Source of the DNA: Pycnococcus provasolii
Taxonomy: Eukaryota; Chlorophyta; Pseudoscourfieldiophyceae; Pseudoscourfieldiales
DNA length: 64,000 nucleotides
NCBI GenBank assembly: GCA_049487715.1
Contig: CP150583.1
Location: forward strand, 1 to 64,000
Reading direction: 5' to 3'
Made by a program: the position numbers and the translations under genes. The notes under the pieces are model-generated. The model did not search any database and was not told the DNA's origin. It worked only from the letters and a program-made list of their open reading frames with translations. Positions 1-9,022 of the stretch are shown in pieces. Numbering within the stretch: position 1 is the first letter of the stretch; each line of letters begins with the position of its first letter.

Positions 1-200
1 TAACCCTAACCCTAACCCTAACCCTAACCCTAACCCTAACCCTAACCCTAACCCTAACCCTAACCCTAACCCTAACCCTAACCCTAACCCTAACCCTAAC
101 CCTAACCCTAACCCTAACCCTAACCCTAACCCTAACCCTAACCCTAACCCTAACCCTAACCCTAACCCTAACCCTAACCCTAACCCTAACCCTAACCCTA
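1..200. repeat. Telomere, (CCCTAA)n
   Basis: An uninterrupted run of the hexamer TAACCC fills the first 200 bases. The C-rich strand reads 5' to 3' into the window, as expected at the left end of a chromosome with a TTAGGG telomere. Reading frames across it (Leu-Gly, Val-Arg or Asn-Pro repeats) are artefacts of the hexamer. Confidence 0.97.
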
Positions 201-943
201 ATCTCAAACCCCTAATCTCAAACCCCTAATCTCAAACCCCCAATCATTTTCAAACCCCTAAACACAAACCTTAACCCTAACCCTAACCCAAAAAAAAAGC
301 CCCATACATTTTGGTCGGGCTGGACCAAAATGGTCGGTAAAAAATCAATGGCGTTTTTTTTGCATGGGCATAACCAGTCAGATGGGGGGAGTAACGCAGG
401 CACTTTGTTTTCGCAATACCGCACAAAAAAATTTTGTCGACCATTTTGGTCGGGCTGGACCATTTTGGTCGGGCTCGACCAAAATGGTCGGCAGAGGGAA
501 GGGAGTGTTAGGGTATACACCGTTAATTTTGTGAATGCAATCCTGGCAGGCATTTTATAACCATCTGCCAGCCTTGCCAGCCTAATACACACCTTTCACC
601 AAATATAAAATGCTTTTTAATTGCATTCTTCGACCAAAAGGCCTCCGGAAACAAGGGGTACGCTGGCATTTCAGTGGCTTAATAATCCGTTTTGCCACCT
701 TAACCTCCCATACAAGCGAATTATTAATTGAAAATACGAATTAACCGAGCAGGTGCTCGACCAAAAAAAACCGTTCAAGGGAGGCTTCCATTTGAGCCTC
801 TGGACCTTTTTGGTAGAGAAAAAAAAGCCCAAGGATTGTCGGGGGGGTCCCCTTACAAAAAAATGATTTATTTAATTGCAAAGGGGCGTCTCCCACTATA
901 GAAAAACAGCCTTGCAAATCCTTGGCACCTGTAAAGGCATCTA
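199..943. repeat. Subtelomeric element, copy A
   Basis: A 745-bp unit that recurs 852 bp further in (copy B). It opens with three short degenerate repeats (TAATCTCAAACCCC) that grade out of the telomere. Near its middle are several copies of the near-palindrome GACCATTTTGGTC and its complement (about 306-490). It ends just before the next telomeric tract. No convincing gene is present; the reading frames in it are short and repeated in copy B. Confidence 0.9.
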
Positions 944-1049
944 ACCCTAACCCTAACCCTAACCCTAACCCTAACCCTAACCCTAACCCTAACCCTAACC
1001 CTAACCCTAACCCTAACCCTAACCCTAACCCTAACCCTAACCCTAACCC
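944..1049. repeat. Internal telomere tract between subtelomeric copies
   Basis: About 106 bp of perfect TAACCC hexamers in the same orientation as the terminal telomere, separating copies A and B. The arrangement telomere-unit-telomere-unit-telomere suggests that the unit amplified together with its telomere cap, by recombination or end-to-end copying. Confidence 0.95.
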
Positions 1050-1795
1050 CTAATCTCAAACCCCTAATCTCAAACCCCTAATCTCAAACCCCCAATCATT
1101 TTCAAACCCCTAAACACAAACCTTAACCCTAACCCTAACCCAAAAAAAAAGCCCCATACATTTTGGTCGGGCTGGACCAAAATGGTCGGCAAAAAATCAA
1201 TGGCGTTTTTTTTGCATGGGCATAACCAGTCAGATGGGGGGAGTAACGCAGGCACTTTGTTTTCGCAATACCGCACAAAAAAATTTTGTCGACCATTTTG
1301 GTCGGGCTGGACCATTTTTGTGGGGCTCGACCAAAATGGTCGGCAGAGGGAAGGGGAGTGTTAGGGTATACACCGTTTATTTTGTGAATGCAATCCTGGC
1401 AGGCATTTTATAACCATCTGCCAGCCTTGCCAGCCTAATACACACCTTTCACCAAATATAAAATGCTTTTTAATTGCATTCTTCGACCAAACCGCCTCCG
1501 GAAACTGCTAGTACGCTGGCATTTCGGTGGCTTAATAATCAATTTTGTCACCTTAACCTCCCATACAAGCGAATTATTAATTGAAAATACGAATTAACCG
1601 AGCAGGAGCTCGACCAAAAAACACCGTTCAAGGGAGGCTTCCATTTGAGCCTCTGGACCTTTTTGGTCGAGAAAAAAAATTCCAAGGATAGTCGGGGGGG
1701 TCCCCTTACAAAAAAATGATTTATTTAATTGCAAAGGGGCGTCTCCCACTATAAAAAAATAGGCTGGCAAATCCTTGGCTCCTGTAAAGGTATCT
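1050..1795. repeat. Subtelomeric element, copy B
   Basis: Second copy of the 745-bp unit, collinear with copy A at an offset of 852 bp. There are scattered differences, for example around 1,500-1,545 compared with 650-690. The GACCATTTTGGTC near-palindromes are kept, although one has changed (about 1,312-1,325). No gene is supported. Confidence 0.9.
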
Positions 1796-2004
1796 AACCC
1801 TAACCCTAACCCTAACCCTAACCCTAACCCTAACCCTAACCCTAACCCTAACCCTAACCCTAACCCTAACCCTAACCCTAACCCTAACCCTAACCCTAAC
1901 CCTAACCCTAACCCTAACCCTAACCCTAATTGTAACCCTAATTGTAACCCTAATTGTAACCCTAATTGTAACCCTAATTGTAACCCTAATTGTAACCCTA
2001 ATTG
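1796..2004. repeat. Internal telomere tract with a degenerate 12-bp variant
   Basis: Perfect TAACCC hexamers run to about 1,925. They then change to seven units of a 12-mer, TAACCCTAATTG, up to 2,004. The regular alternation of normal and mutated hexamer shows that a two-hexamer unit carrying the variant was itself tandemly amplified. Confidence 0.93.
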
Positions 2005-2028
2005 CCAGGCTGGCAGTTTGACCCACAT

Positions 2029-2084
2029 GTTGAAAAAAAAATTTCGCCTCCGGTATGTTGAAAAAAAAATTTTGCCTCCGGTAT
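2029..2084. repeat. 28-bp tandem duplication beside the inner telomere tract
   Basis: Two adjacent copies of a unit that begins TTGAAAAAAAAATTT and ends CGCCTCCGGTATG; the second copy differs at one position. It marks the transition from telomere-associated repeats to unique sequence. Confidence 0.8.
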
Positions 2085-2934
2085 GCGGCCGACCGTCGGC
2101 CAGTGTCGTGCACAACGACTGAACGAAGCAAATAACAACAGCCATTTTTTTGGCAGTGAGGTTTGATTCGAAGCACTCACTCGCGGCACGAGGGCTGACG
2201 GCAGCGAGTTGCCGGTCCGATACCTCCACTCCTCTAACATTGTGAGAGCAAGGGAGCTAACGATGGAGATTGAAGAGATAAAGAGTGATTGTAACAAAAC
2301 TTAAAATCGTGGTAACCATCTTGAGCCATAGGCCACCTTGGCCAGGAGCACAGCACAGCACGGAGGAGCAAAGCATGCCCAGGTGACATGGAATAACGGG
2401 AGAAAACAACGGGGAAATCCGGGGGAGATCCAACCTAATCCCCAGGAGATCTCATCCATCTGCATCTCAATCAATCAATCGATCCATGCATGCATTTGCA
2501 TCCAACCTGACCATGCAAATGCACCTTGCATGCTAGTGGCAAGTACCCATTGCCCGGCCGCATGCCCTGCACACCTCGCAACCACTTGCAAGGTGAGGAC
2601 ATGCCTCGGCCACCTGCAGGCCGCTAGCCAGCATGACGTCACACACCACCCCGGCATGGAGTGGAAGAGCATGTAGTCAGAAAACCGAAACCGAAAACCA
2701 AAAAGGAAATAAATCGATAAAATGAGCGCGTGTCAAATATGCGCAATGCGTTGACGTTTGGAATTGGGGTTGAGAGGTGTGTTCGTGCCAGTTGCTTGAC
2801 GTTCGGCTTGATCGTGAGCAGCGTCACCAGTATTCCGCGAAGACCCTCTCCAGGCGTTTGAAGGATGGCGTCGGGTCCTCATGTTTTTTCACCTTGGCGC
2901 TGAGGAGTTCTGCGAGCGCCTTGATCGTGTTGGG
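2085..2934. other. Intergenic; no gene recognised
   Basis: About 850 bp with no reading frame that looks like protein. A short stretch around 2,465-2,535 is rich in overlapping ATGCATGC and ATGCAAAT words. Its right edge is the breakpoint of the 757-bp duplication. Confidence 0.5.
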
Positions 2935-3070
2935 AGGCTAAAACGCGTCCAAGCGTCACCCTGGGGAATGGGAATGGAATAGGGCGACGGGCGCACATTT
3001 CGGCTACACCTGGCGTATCCCATATTTCTTATCTTCTTTTTCCGGTAAAAGCCAGGTCCACCATTTTTGC

Positions 3071-3079
3071 AAAAAAAAA
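3071..3079 (-). terminator. Pol III poly-T terminator, copy 1
   Basis: Nine consecutive T residues on the minus strand begin immediately after the anticodon-loop end of the tRNA 5' half. A terminator here means the transcript ends with the 5' half, which is what a permuted tRNA gene requires. Confidence 0.75.
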
Positions 3080-3253
3080 TTACGAAGGGCACGCTCTGAC
3101 CAACTGAGCTACAGGAGCCATCCTTTTTCTGATGGGTAGGTAAAATACTCCTACGCTGGGTTTGTGATTTTTTGGTAAGAAGAGGGCAGAGGTGGTGCAC
3201 GAAGAGAGTGATAGAAAGAAATTCTTACCGGAGTCGAACCACGGACCTTGCCC
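3080..3253 (-). tRNA. Circularly permuted tRNA-Thr(CGU) candidate, copy 1
   Basis: On the minus strand the 3' half of a tRNA (from 3253) lies upstream of the 5' half (3118 to 3080). The 5' half has acceptor strand GCTCCTG, TA at positions 8-9, D stem GCTC/GAGC, anticodon strand TGCCC and loop TTCGTAA (anticodon CGT). The 3' half begins GGGCA, which pairs 5 of 5 with TGCCC. It continues AGGTC, then CGTGG and T loop TTCGACT. A box (TAGCTCAGTTGG) and B box (GGTTCGACTCC) are intact but in inverted order. The short variable loop excludes Ser and Leu and supports Thr. The T stem and acceptor do not close if the sequence is read continuously. They close if about 73 nt (3228 to 3156, GTAAG...CAG) is removed, bringing in CG plus TAGGAGT, which pairs with GCTCCTG using G-U pairs at both ends. 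A decayed tRNA is the main alternative. Confidence 0.75.
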
Positions 3254-3258
3254 TATTG

Positions 3259-3273
3259 CGTTCAATATGAACG
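3259..3273. promoter_or_regulatory. Small hairpin in the leader of the permuted tRNA
   Basis: CGTTCA-ATA-TGAACG can fold into a 6-bp stem with a 3-nt loop, five bases upstream of the GGGCA that starts the tRNA 3' half. It may shape the leader for processing at the anticodon-loop junction. It is repeated in the duplicated copy. Confidence 0.4.
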
Positions 3274-3489
3274 TCGGTGTCGAGGTACACAAATTTTGAA
3301 TCAATACGCCTCTTCGGAGTTTTTGCCAATTCGTGCCTCCCATTCTCCCTCTCCGACTCTCCGACTCGTTCTCAACCAAGCAAGTTGATCCCCTCCGTCA
3401 CGTTCACCATCTTGATTTTAGTTTTATCGTCGACCGTCAACAACAACGGACACTGCTTCACTTCTTCTTCTTCTTCTGTGTGTGCATGC

Positions 3490-4395
3490 ATGCAAAAGTA
3501 TAGCACAACAAAAACGTTCTTTCGTTCCACCACCACCACCACCTCTTGTTCTTCATTTTTCCGCCGCCTCACTAGTCACAGGCAAAAGTCAAAAGTTGCT
3601 GCTTCGTCGACGATGTTCGACATCACCACAAAAGAGTACAACCTTCCCAACAACCTCACCGTCATCCAGTTTCGCGCTCTGTCAGACAACTACGGCTACC
3701 TCGTCCACAAGGGTGAGCACACGGCAGCCATTGACACGCCTGACGCTTCGCTCATCCATTCCATTCTCGCCCACTACGGCTTCCAACTCACCCACATCTT
3801 GAATACGCACCACCACGCCGACCACGCGGGTGGAAACGCCGATCTCCTCTCTCTCTACCCTGACTGCGAAGTTGTGGGTCCGGCAAACGAGCGCATTCCT
3901 TGCATCACCACACCTGCGGGAGAAAACGACGTCGTTTTCAACAGTCTCGCCACCGTGTACGACACGCCGGGACATACGTCTGGGCACATCGTGTATCACT
4001 TCGCGGACTCCGGCGCGCTGTTCTGCGGAGATACGCTGTTCGCGATGGGTTGTGGACGACTGTTTGAGGGAACGCCGGCGCAGATGTGGAGCAGCATTCG
4101 TAAGCTCAAGGCTCTTCCCGATGACACGCTGGTATTCTGCGCGCACGAGTACACGCTGGCAAACGCGAAGTTTGCCGTCACCGCGGATGTCAAGAACGAG
4201 AACCTCGCAGAACGCTACCAGCTCGTGCAGAAGCAGCGCGAGAAGGACGAGTGGACGGTTCCCACAACCATCCGTCTCGAAAAGTCAACAAATCCGTTCA
4301 TGCGTGCGGACGAACCTTCTCTCCAGGCGCACTTCAACACCACCGACCCGGTTGAGACGTTTGCCAAGGTGCGGCACGCCAAGGATGTCTTTTGA
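3490..4395 (+). CDS. Glyoxalase II (hydroxyacylglutathione hydrolase), organelle-targeted form likely
   Basis: Hydrolyses S-D-lactoylglutathione to D-lactate and glutathione, the second step of methylglyoxal detoxification. The metallo-beta-lactamase motif THHHADH is at residues 65-71 counted from the Met at 3613. Further metal ligands follow in DTPGHTSGH and in FCGDTLF. The C-terminal substrate-binding part is complete, ending in FAKVRHAKDVF. The core from 3613 is 260 residues, normal for the family. The first in-frame ATG is at 3490 and adds 41 residues rich in Ser, Thr, Arg and Lys with few acidic residues, which looks like a mitochondrial or plastid presequence. Initiation at 3613 would give a cytosolic form, so dual targeting is possible. 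The 5' region overlaps the 757-bp duplication and diverges from the permuted tRNA on the opposite strand. Confidence 0.93.
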   Translation: MQKYSTTKTFFRSTTTTTSCSSFFRRLTSHRQKSKVAASSTMFDITTKEYNLPNNLTVIQFRALSDNYGYLVHKGEHTAAIDTPDASLIHSILAHYGFQLTHILNTHHHADHAGGNADLLSLYPDCEVVGPANERIPCITTPAGENDVVFNSLATVYDTPGHTSGHIVYHFADSGALFCGDTLFAMGCGRLFEGTPAQMWSSIRKLKALPDDTLVFCAHEYTLANAKFAVTADVKNENLAERYQLVQKQREKDEWTVPTTIRLEKSTNPFMRADEPSLQAHFNTTDPVETFAKVRHAKDVF

Positions 4396-4919
4396 AGAAA
4401 GAATGTCGAGCGGGAATGCCCATGAGAACACATACTTGCGACGCGCGAGGCGTCCACTCATCACCGCAGCTCGAAGTACGTGGTATCCTGTCGCGAGCTT
4501 CAGGATGATCTGAATCGTGTCCTCGAAAGCAAGCCACATCGGATTTGGAAAACTTTCACGATGGAGGAGAAACGAAACACACAACAAACAACAAACAACA
4601 GCACACGCCTCCACCATGTAAACCACGTACTGTTGTTTATATATAGATTCTCTAAGCAATAACGCGTATCCCAGGTAACTGGGTTACAAGCCTGCCCAGT
4701 GAGTAAGCCTAACGCGAAAGCGGCTGGAAAAGTGTCGAGTCTTCTTTTAAAAATTCCGCTATCCATGGGCCACAGGGCGAATATACGTCATATACGTTGA
4801 CGCTAACAGGACTGGGGTGAGGTATATCATTTTTTTCCTGTTACAATAGAAGCACATACAAGACTACTTTTTTTTTCGTGTGTATTTTGATACATCAAAA
4901 TATATAGCACATACACTAC
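4396..4919. other. Intergenic between convergent genes
   Basis: About 520 bp of 3' flanking sequence shared by two convergent genes. Runs of A and T near 4,830-4,915 fit polyadenylation regions. I see no gene or RNA in it. Confidence 0.5.
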
Positions 4920-5489
4920 TCACACGTCGACGGTGCAGCTACACCCAAGTTTCATGATCCGCTGAAGCAAAGCTTGGTCGAGGTTCCTCAAAACGGAATC
5001 CTCTCCCAGTCGTTTGTGTGTGCCCATGAGCAAAGCCAAAATCTTCTCCTCGCGACGCTTGCGAAACAAGTGCGTCAGCTCATTCGCCCCTCTCGTCTTT
5101 TTCAAAAGACCGTACGGCTTGATGGTGACGTGCCTGACGTGCTCGGCACTTCCCAGGATGTCGGGCAGAAGTGCCGCGAGCTTGTTTTTGCACAGTCGCG
5201 TGCACCATCGCCTCGCCGCATGTGGCACGCGTATGCGCACGTCCTGTATATTTGTGCGCGCGACCGTCGAGAGGAGAAGGTGCACGGCTGCATAGAGCTC
5301 CCGCTCAGACCTGTGGATATCCATGTGCGCCTTGTCGAGCGAGACGTAGATCGAAGTAATGCTTTGTGCGTGCTTCTGCACGAACCTCGCAATGGCAGGC
5401 ACATCCCTCGCTCCCGCCGCAGGCACGACGAGCTGCCTGACGACGTGCGCGCTGTCCCACGCCGCTCCGTCAAGAGAGAAGGAGTCCAT
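4920..5489 (-). CDS. Conserved-looking hypothetical protein, 189 aa
   Basis: I do not recognise this protein. The open frame extends further upstream, but the first sensible ATG is at 5489 (MDSFSLDGAAWDSAHVV). From there the composition is even and protein-like. It appears as a helix-strand alternating soluble fold, with basic stretches such as LFRKRREEK near the C terminus and a C-terminal GCSCTVDV. There is no signal peptide or membrane segment. It is transcribed divergently from the kinesin gene at 5808, with 318 bp between the two start codons. Confidence 0.65.
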   Translation of the reverse strand: MDSFSLDGAAWDSAHVVRQLVVPAAGARDVPAIARFVQKHAQSITSIYVSLDKAHMDIHRSERELYAAVHLLLSTVARTNIQDVRIRVPHAARRWCTRLCKNKLAALLPDILGSAEHVRHVTIKPYGLLKKTRGANELTHLFRKRREEKILALLMGTHKRLGEDSVLRNLDQALLQRIMKLGCSCTVDV

Positions 5490-5807
5490 GGATACGATGG
5501 TAGGAGGGAGGGAGGGAGAGGGAGGTTTTCTATCCGCACTGTGGGGACACCCTAGGTCTTGTCTTGTCCACGACACGCGAGCACAAGGCTGGAGTGGAGG
5601 TCCTGGCCGCAGAAAAATCCGTATCTTTGTAGGGGTTTTAAAATTTGGCAAATGGCGAAGGACGGGGCCCAAAAAACCATAACCCCCAACTTTGTCCGTC
5701 CATAATTTCCAAGTGTCACCTTGAACTGGCCCCTCCTCCGCCCTCCGGCCGCGGCTGCGCGCCAACTCAAAACACGCTGGGCACAGCACAGCTTGCTGTC
5801 GTGCTCC

Positions 5808-8216
5808 ATGGCCACGGCCGCGGGGTTCTTGGACCGAACTGCGCTCGAGCCCGATGTTCAACAGCCGCCGTTGAGTAACCGCAGCCGCGGCGGCGGTTCC
5901 GAGACGTCGTCGTGCGTTCACGTGAGCGTTCGCGTGCGCCCCATCTTACCCTCGGATCGTCTGGCGGAGAATGGCGCTGGCGAGGCACAACCGCCAGCCT
6001 GCTCGCCTGTTGACGGGGCACTACGCGTGCGCACTTCTGCAGCCTTCCGCGACTTTGCGTTCCCCTCGGTGTGCGGCCCGGAGGTGGCAAACACCGAGCT
6101 TATTGAGAGGTCAGGGTGGACGAACCTTCTCGAGCGTGTCTTCCAGGGATACGGCGCGACGATCATTGCGTACGGGCAAACAGGTTCAGGCAAGACGTTC
6201 AGCATGTCAGGGCGGATTGAACAGCTTGCCGCGCGCGACAGTGCGGAGGGCAGCAGCAGTGCGGAGGAAGACGCCACCGCTGACGACGACGGCATCATCG
6301 TTCGAAGCCTGGCGCAGATCTTCGAGTATGCAAAAGTGAGCGGCGCGGCTGTCAGCGCAACGTACCTCGAGGTGTACTCAGAGCTTGTGTTCGACCTTTG
6401 GGCGGTAGACGAGACGTCAGGCGGTGGCGGCGTCGCAGGTGGCGTCGGCGGCGACGTCTCCTCCACTCCGCCGACAACGTCGTCATCGTTGCCCGTTCGC
6501 TACGACGCTCGCAACGGTTTCCACGTGCCCGGCCTGCGTGAGCGCGCGCTGCCTAGCCTTGCCGTTGCACGTAAGCTTTTGCTCAGGGGTGCGCGCAACC
6601 GGCGCGTGCGCGCAACGCGCGGGAATCGGGATAGCAGTCGAAGTCACTCCATCTTTACCGTGCACGTGCGTGTACCGCACGCGGCTGGCGGAGGCGCGTG
6701 CCCTCCTCTGCTTGGCAAGGCGGTGTTCGTTGACCTAGCGGGATCTGAGAGGCTCAGCGCGGGAGCTGAGAGCAATGTGATGACGAAGGAGACTGGCTCC
6801 ATCAATCGAAGCCTGTTCGCGCTGAGCAAGGTTATCAGCAAGCTTGGAGCGGCAGCAGAGCAGCATGTTCCGAGTCTCAGCCAGTCCGCCGCCTCTGGCG
6901 ACGCGGCAGCAATGCACGTTCCCTATCGGGACAGCACGCTCACGAAGCTGCTCCGCGACTCCCTTGGTGGAAATAGCCTGGCTCTCCTTCTCGCGTGCGT
7001 TTCTCCCAGCTCACGGCACACCGACGAGACTCTGAGCACGCTGTACTATGCGACGCGGGCGATGAACATTCGCAATCGCCCCGTCGTGCGCGTCGCGAGC
7101 GGCGACAATCTCGGGTTCCAAGGGCCCAAGGGCGCGGCAGGCAGCGCCGCGAGCTGGCTGCCCAGGGGCGGGGAGTCGCCCAGCGCGGTGGCACACGCTG
7201 TGGCTACGGCGACGAGCGACATGCACCGCGAGCTCACGGTGCTGCGGGCTGAGAATGCGAGGCTGCGCGCGAGCGTTGAGGATCTCACGCCGCGGTCTAT
7301 CAGAGCATCTTCTGATGAGGCGATTATAGCAAAGAACAACAACACGGAGCAGGCGGCAAGGGTCGACAACGAGCAGTTGGATGCGGAAGAAGCTGTGCGC
7401 CGTGCCACTATGATGGCTTTCGGAGTTGAGGAAGAAGAGCAGGAGGAGGAGGAGCAGGAGGAGGAGGAGGAGGAGAGAGAGGAGGAGGAGCTGGAGCAGG
7501 AGCAGGAGAGAGAGGAGGTGAGAACGCTGCTTTCGACTTCAATGAATTCGGATGATCTACGCACAAGGTTGGCCATGGCAGAAGCTGAAATTGAGAGGTT
7601 GAAGGAGGCTGCACGCGAGGAGCGCGGCCGCTTCATCTCCATAGCGATTGAGAACGAGTCGCTGAGGACTGAGAATGAGGAACTGCGGAGGAGAAGAAAG
7701 GAGGCGGTGGAGGAGGAGGAGGAGAAAGTGTTGGCGGATGAAGAGGACGAGGGCGAGGATGACGTAGCTGCTTGGTGGGAAGTGGAAGCTGCTGCTGGTG
7801 GTGTTGGTGGTGGTGATGATTATGCTGCTGCTGCGCAGGAAGAGGATGAGTGGAAGCAGGAGCAAGAGGAGCAGGAGGAGCAGTGGAAGCTGGAGCAACA
7901 GGAGCAGGGGGAGTGGAAGCAGGAGGAGGAGGAGGAGGAGGAGGAGGAGGAGGAGGAGGAGGAGGAGGAGAGGCTAGAGACATACGTCTTGCCGGCGGCA
8001 ATTTCTGCGGTGCCAGTCATGCCTGTCGAGCCCAGATATCCTCCGGCGGAGATTTCCCATCAAACGACCAGTGCCGTCGTGACTCCTCCCGCACCAACCG
8101 CGGTTGCAACCAAGTCTCCTCGCCGACAACAGCTCGTCACATCAAGACAATCGTCAAAGAAGACCGAGGGCGCCATTACGATGAGCCAGCGCGCATTTTC
8201 GCTACTGGGCTTGTGA
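5808..8216 (+). CDS. Kinesin-like motor protein with very acidic C-terminal tail
   Basis: N-terminal kinesin motor of about 420 residues. It opens with VHVSVRVRP, then has the P-loop GQTGSGKT (about residue 123), switch I NRDSSRSH (about 273) and switch II DLAGSE (about 309). It closes with HVPYRDSTLTKLLRDSLGG, typical of microtubule-stimulated ATPases. The start at 5808 is the first ATG; the frame upstream begins only with TTG. Short Gly/Val and acidic insertions interrupt the motor (about residues 145-165 and 205-225). After the motor comes heptad-type coiled coil, then long nearly pure Glu runs (nucleotides about 7,427-7,510 and 7,900-7,975), which make the C-terminal half strongly acidic. 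Total length is 802 residues. The motor looks closest to the kinesin-4-like group, but subfamily is a guess. It probably moves cargo or chromosomes along microtubules. Confidence 0.92.
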   Translation: MATAAGFLDRTALEPDVQQPPLSNRSRGGGSETSSCVHVSVRVRPILPSDRLAENGAGEAQPPACSPVDGALRVRTSAAFRDFAFPSVCGPEVANTELIERSGWTNLLERVFQGYGATIIAYGQTGSGKTFSMSGRIEQLAARDSAEGSSSAEEDATADDDGIIVRSLAQIFEYAKVSGAAVSATYLEVYSELVFDLWAVDETSGGGGVAGGVGGDVSSTPPTTSSSLPVRYDARNGFHVPGLRERALPSLAVARKLLLRGARNRRVRATRGNRDSSRSHSIFTVHVRVPHAAGGGACPPLLGKAVFVDLAGSERLSAGAESNVMTKETGSINRSLFALSKVISKLGAAAEQHVPSLSQSAASGDAAAMHVPYRDSTLTKLLRDSLGGNSLALLLACVSPSSRHTDETLSTLYYATRAMNIRNRPVVRVASGDNLGFQGPKGAAGSAASWLPRGGESPSAVAHAVATATSDMHRELTVLRAENARLRASVEDLTPRSIRASSDEAIIAKNNNTEQAARVDNEQLDAEEAVRRATMMAFGVEEEEQEEEEQEEEEEEREEEELEQEQEREEVRTLLSTSMNSDDLRTRLAMAEAEIERLKEAAREERGRFISIAIENESLRTENEELRRRRKEAVEEEEEKVLADEEDEGEDDVAAWWEVEAAAGGVGGGDDYAAAAQEEDEWKQEQEEQEEQWKLEQQEQGEWKQEEEEEEEEEEEEEEEERLETYVLPAAISAVPVMPVEPRYPPAEISHQTTSAVVTPPAPTAVATKSPRRQQLVTSRQSSKKTEGAITMSQRAFSLLGL

Positions 8217-8467
8217 TTTATGAATGGAGAGAACAAAATTTGTTTGTAAGTTAGTAGTCAACTTGTATTTGTAGTCTATTGTGATGATTAAGTTAGGTCC
8301 GTGACCCTCTCTTTCTTAAGCAGAGAGAGAAAAGAAATTTCTGCGTCAGGGGCGAGAGGAGCGGAGGCCGGGAGAGCCTGTGCAACACTCCCCGCCAGCC
8401 CGTCCGTCGCTTCCTCGGGAGTGAGGAGGGATCGCCTCCGGAGGGGGCGTTCGGGGTTGGCCGAGTC
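8217..8467. other. Intergenic, GC-rich left flank of the duplication
   Basis: About 250 bp between the kinesin stop and the duplication breakpoint. It contains a possible short hairpin (CTCTCT/AGAGAG near 8,309-8,330) and a GC-rich stretch (8,350-8,465). I see no gene. Confidence 0.4.
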
Positions 8468-8603
8468 AGGCTAAAACGCGTCCAAGCGTCACCCTGGGGA
8501 ATGGGAATGGAATAGGGCGACGGGCGCACATTTCGGCTACACCTGGCGTATCCCATATTTCTTATCTTCTTTTTCCGGTAAAAGCCAGGTCCACCATTTT
8601 TGC

Positions 8604-8612
8604 AAAAAAAAA
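8604..8612 (-). terminator. Pol III poly-T terminator, copy 2
   Basis: Same nine-T run directly after the tRNA 5' half as in copy 1. Confidence 0.7.
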
Positions 8613-8786
8613 TTACGAAGGGCACGCTCTGACCAACTGAGCTACAGGAGCCATCCTTTTTCTGATGGGTAGGTAAAATACTCCTACGCTGGGTTTGTGA
8701 TTTTTTGGTAAGAAGAGGGCAGAGGTGGTGCACGAAGAGAGTGATAGAAAGAAATTCTTACCGGAGTCGAACCACGGACCTTGCCC
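8613..8786 (-). tRNA. Circularly permuted tRNA-Thr(CGU) candidate, copy 2
   Basis: Identical to the copy at 3,080-3,253, including both tRNA halves, both internal promoter boxes, the putative 73-nt insertion, the spacer between the halves and the poly-T terminator. Because the whole block was copied, its identity is not independent evidence of selection. Confidence 0.72.
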
Positions 8787-9022
8787 TATTGCGTTCAATA
8801 TGAACGTCGGTGTCGAGGTACACAAATTTTGAATCAATACGCCTCTTCGGAGTTTTTGCCAATTCGTGCCTCCCATTCTCCCTCTCCGACTCTCCGACTC
8901 GTTCTCAACCAAGCAAGTTGATCCCCTCCGTCACGTTCACCATCTTGATTTTAGTTTTATCGTCGACCGTCAACAACAACGGACACTGCTTCACTTCTTC
9001 TTCTTCTTCTGTGTGTGCATGC

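Larger units (their letters stand above)
2935..3691. repeat. Segmental duplication, copy 1 (intact side)
   Basis: This 757-bp block recurs at 8,468-9,224 with a constant offset of 5,533 bp. The only difference I could find is C3683 versus G9216. The block holds the permuted tRNA gene on the minus strand and the promoter and first codons of the glyoxalase II gene on the plus strand. In this copy the glyoxalase gene continues intact, so this is probably the source copy. Confidence 0.95.

Noticed and set aside
1594-2229. Long frames made of Leu-Gly, Val-Arg or Asn-Pro repeats, one resembling parasite NPNP surface antigens
   Set aside because: They are translations of the TAACCC telomere hexamer in different frames; no gene is implied.
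2338-2676. 112-codon frame rich in Cys, His and Pro
   Set aside because: It lies in a region of short ATGCATGC-type repeats, with no protein-like pattern and no neighbour support.
8310-8460. GC-rich stretch with a segment (GCCGGGAGAGCCTGTGCAAC) faintly like the 5' Alu part of SRP RNA
   Set aside because: The expected TGTAA motif is interrupted and no helix-8 signature (GGAAGGGAGCA-type) lies downstream. The similarity is too short.
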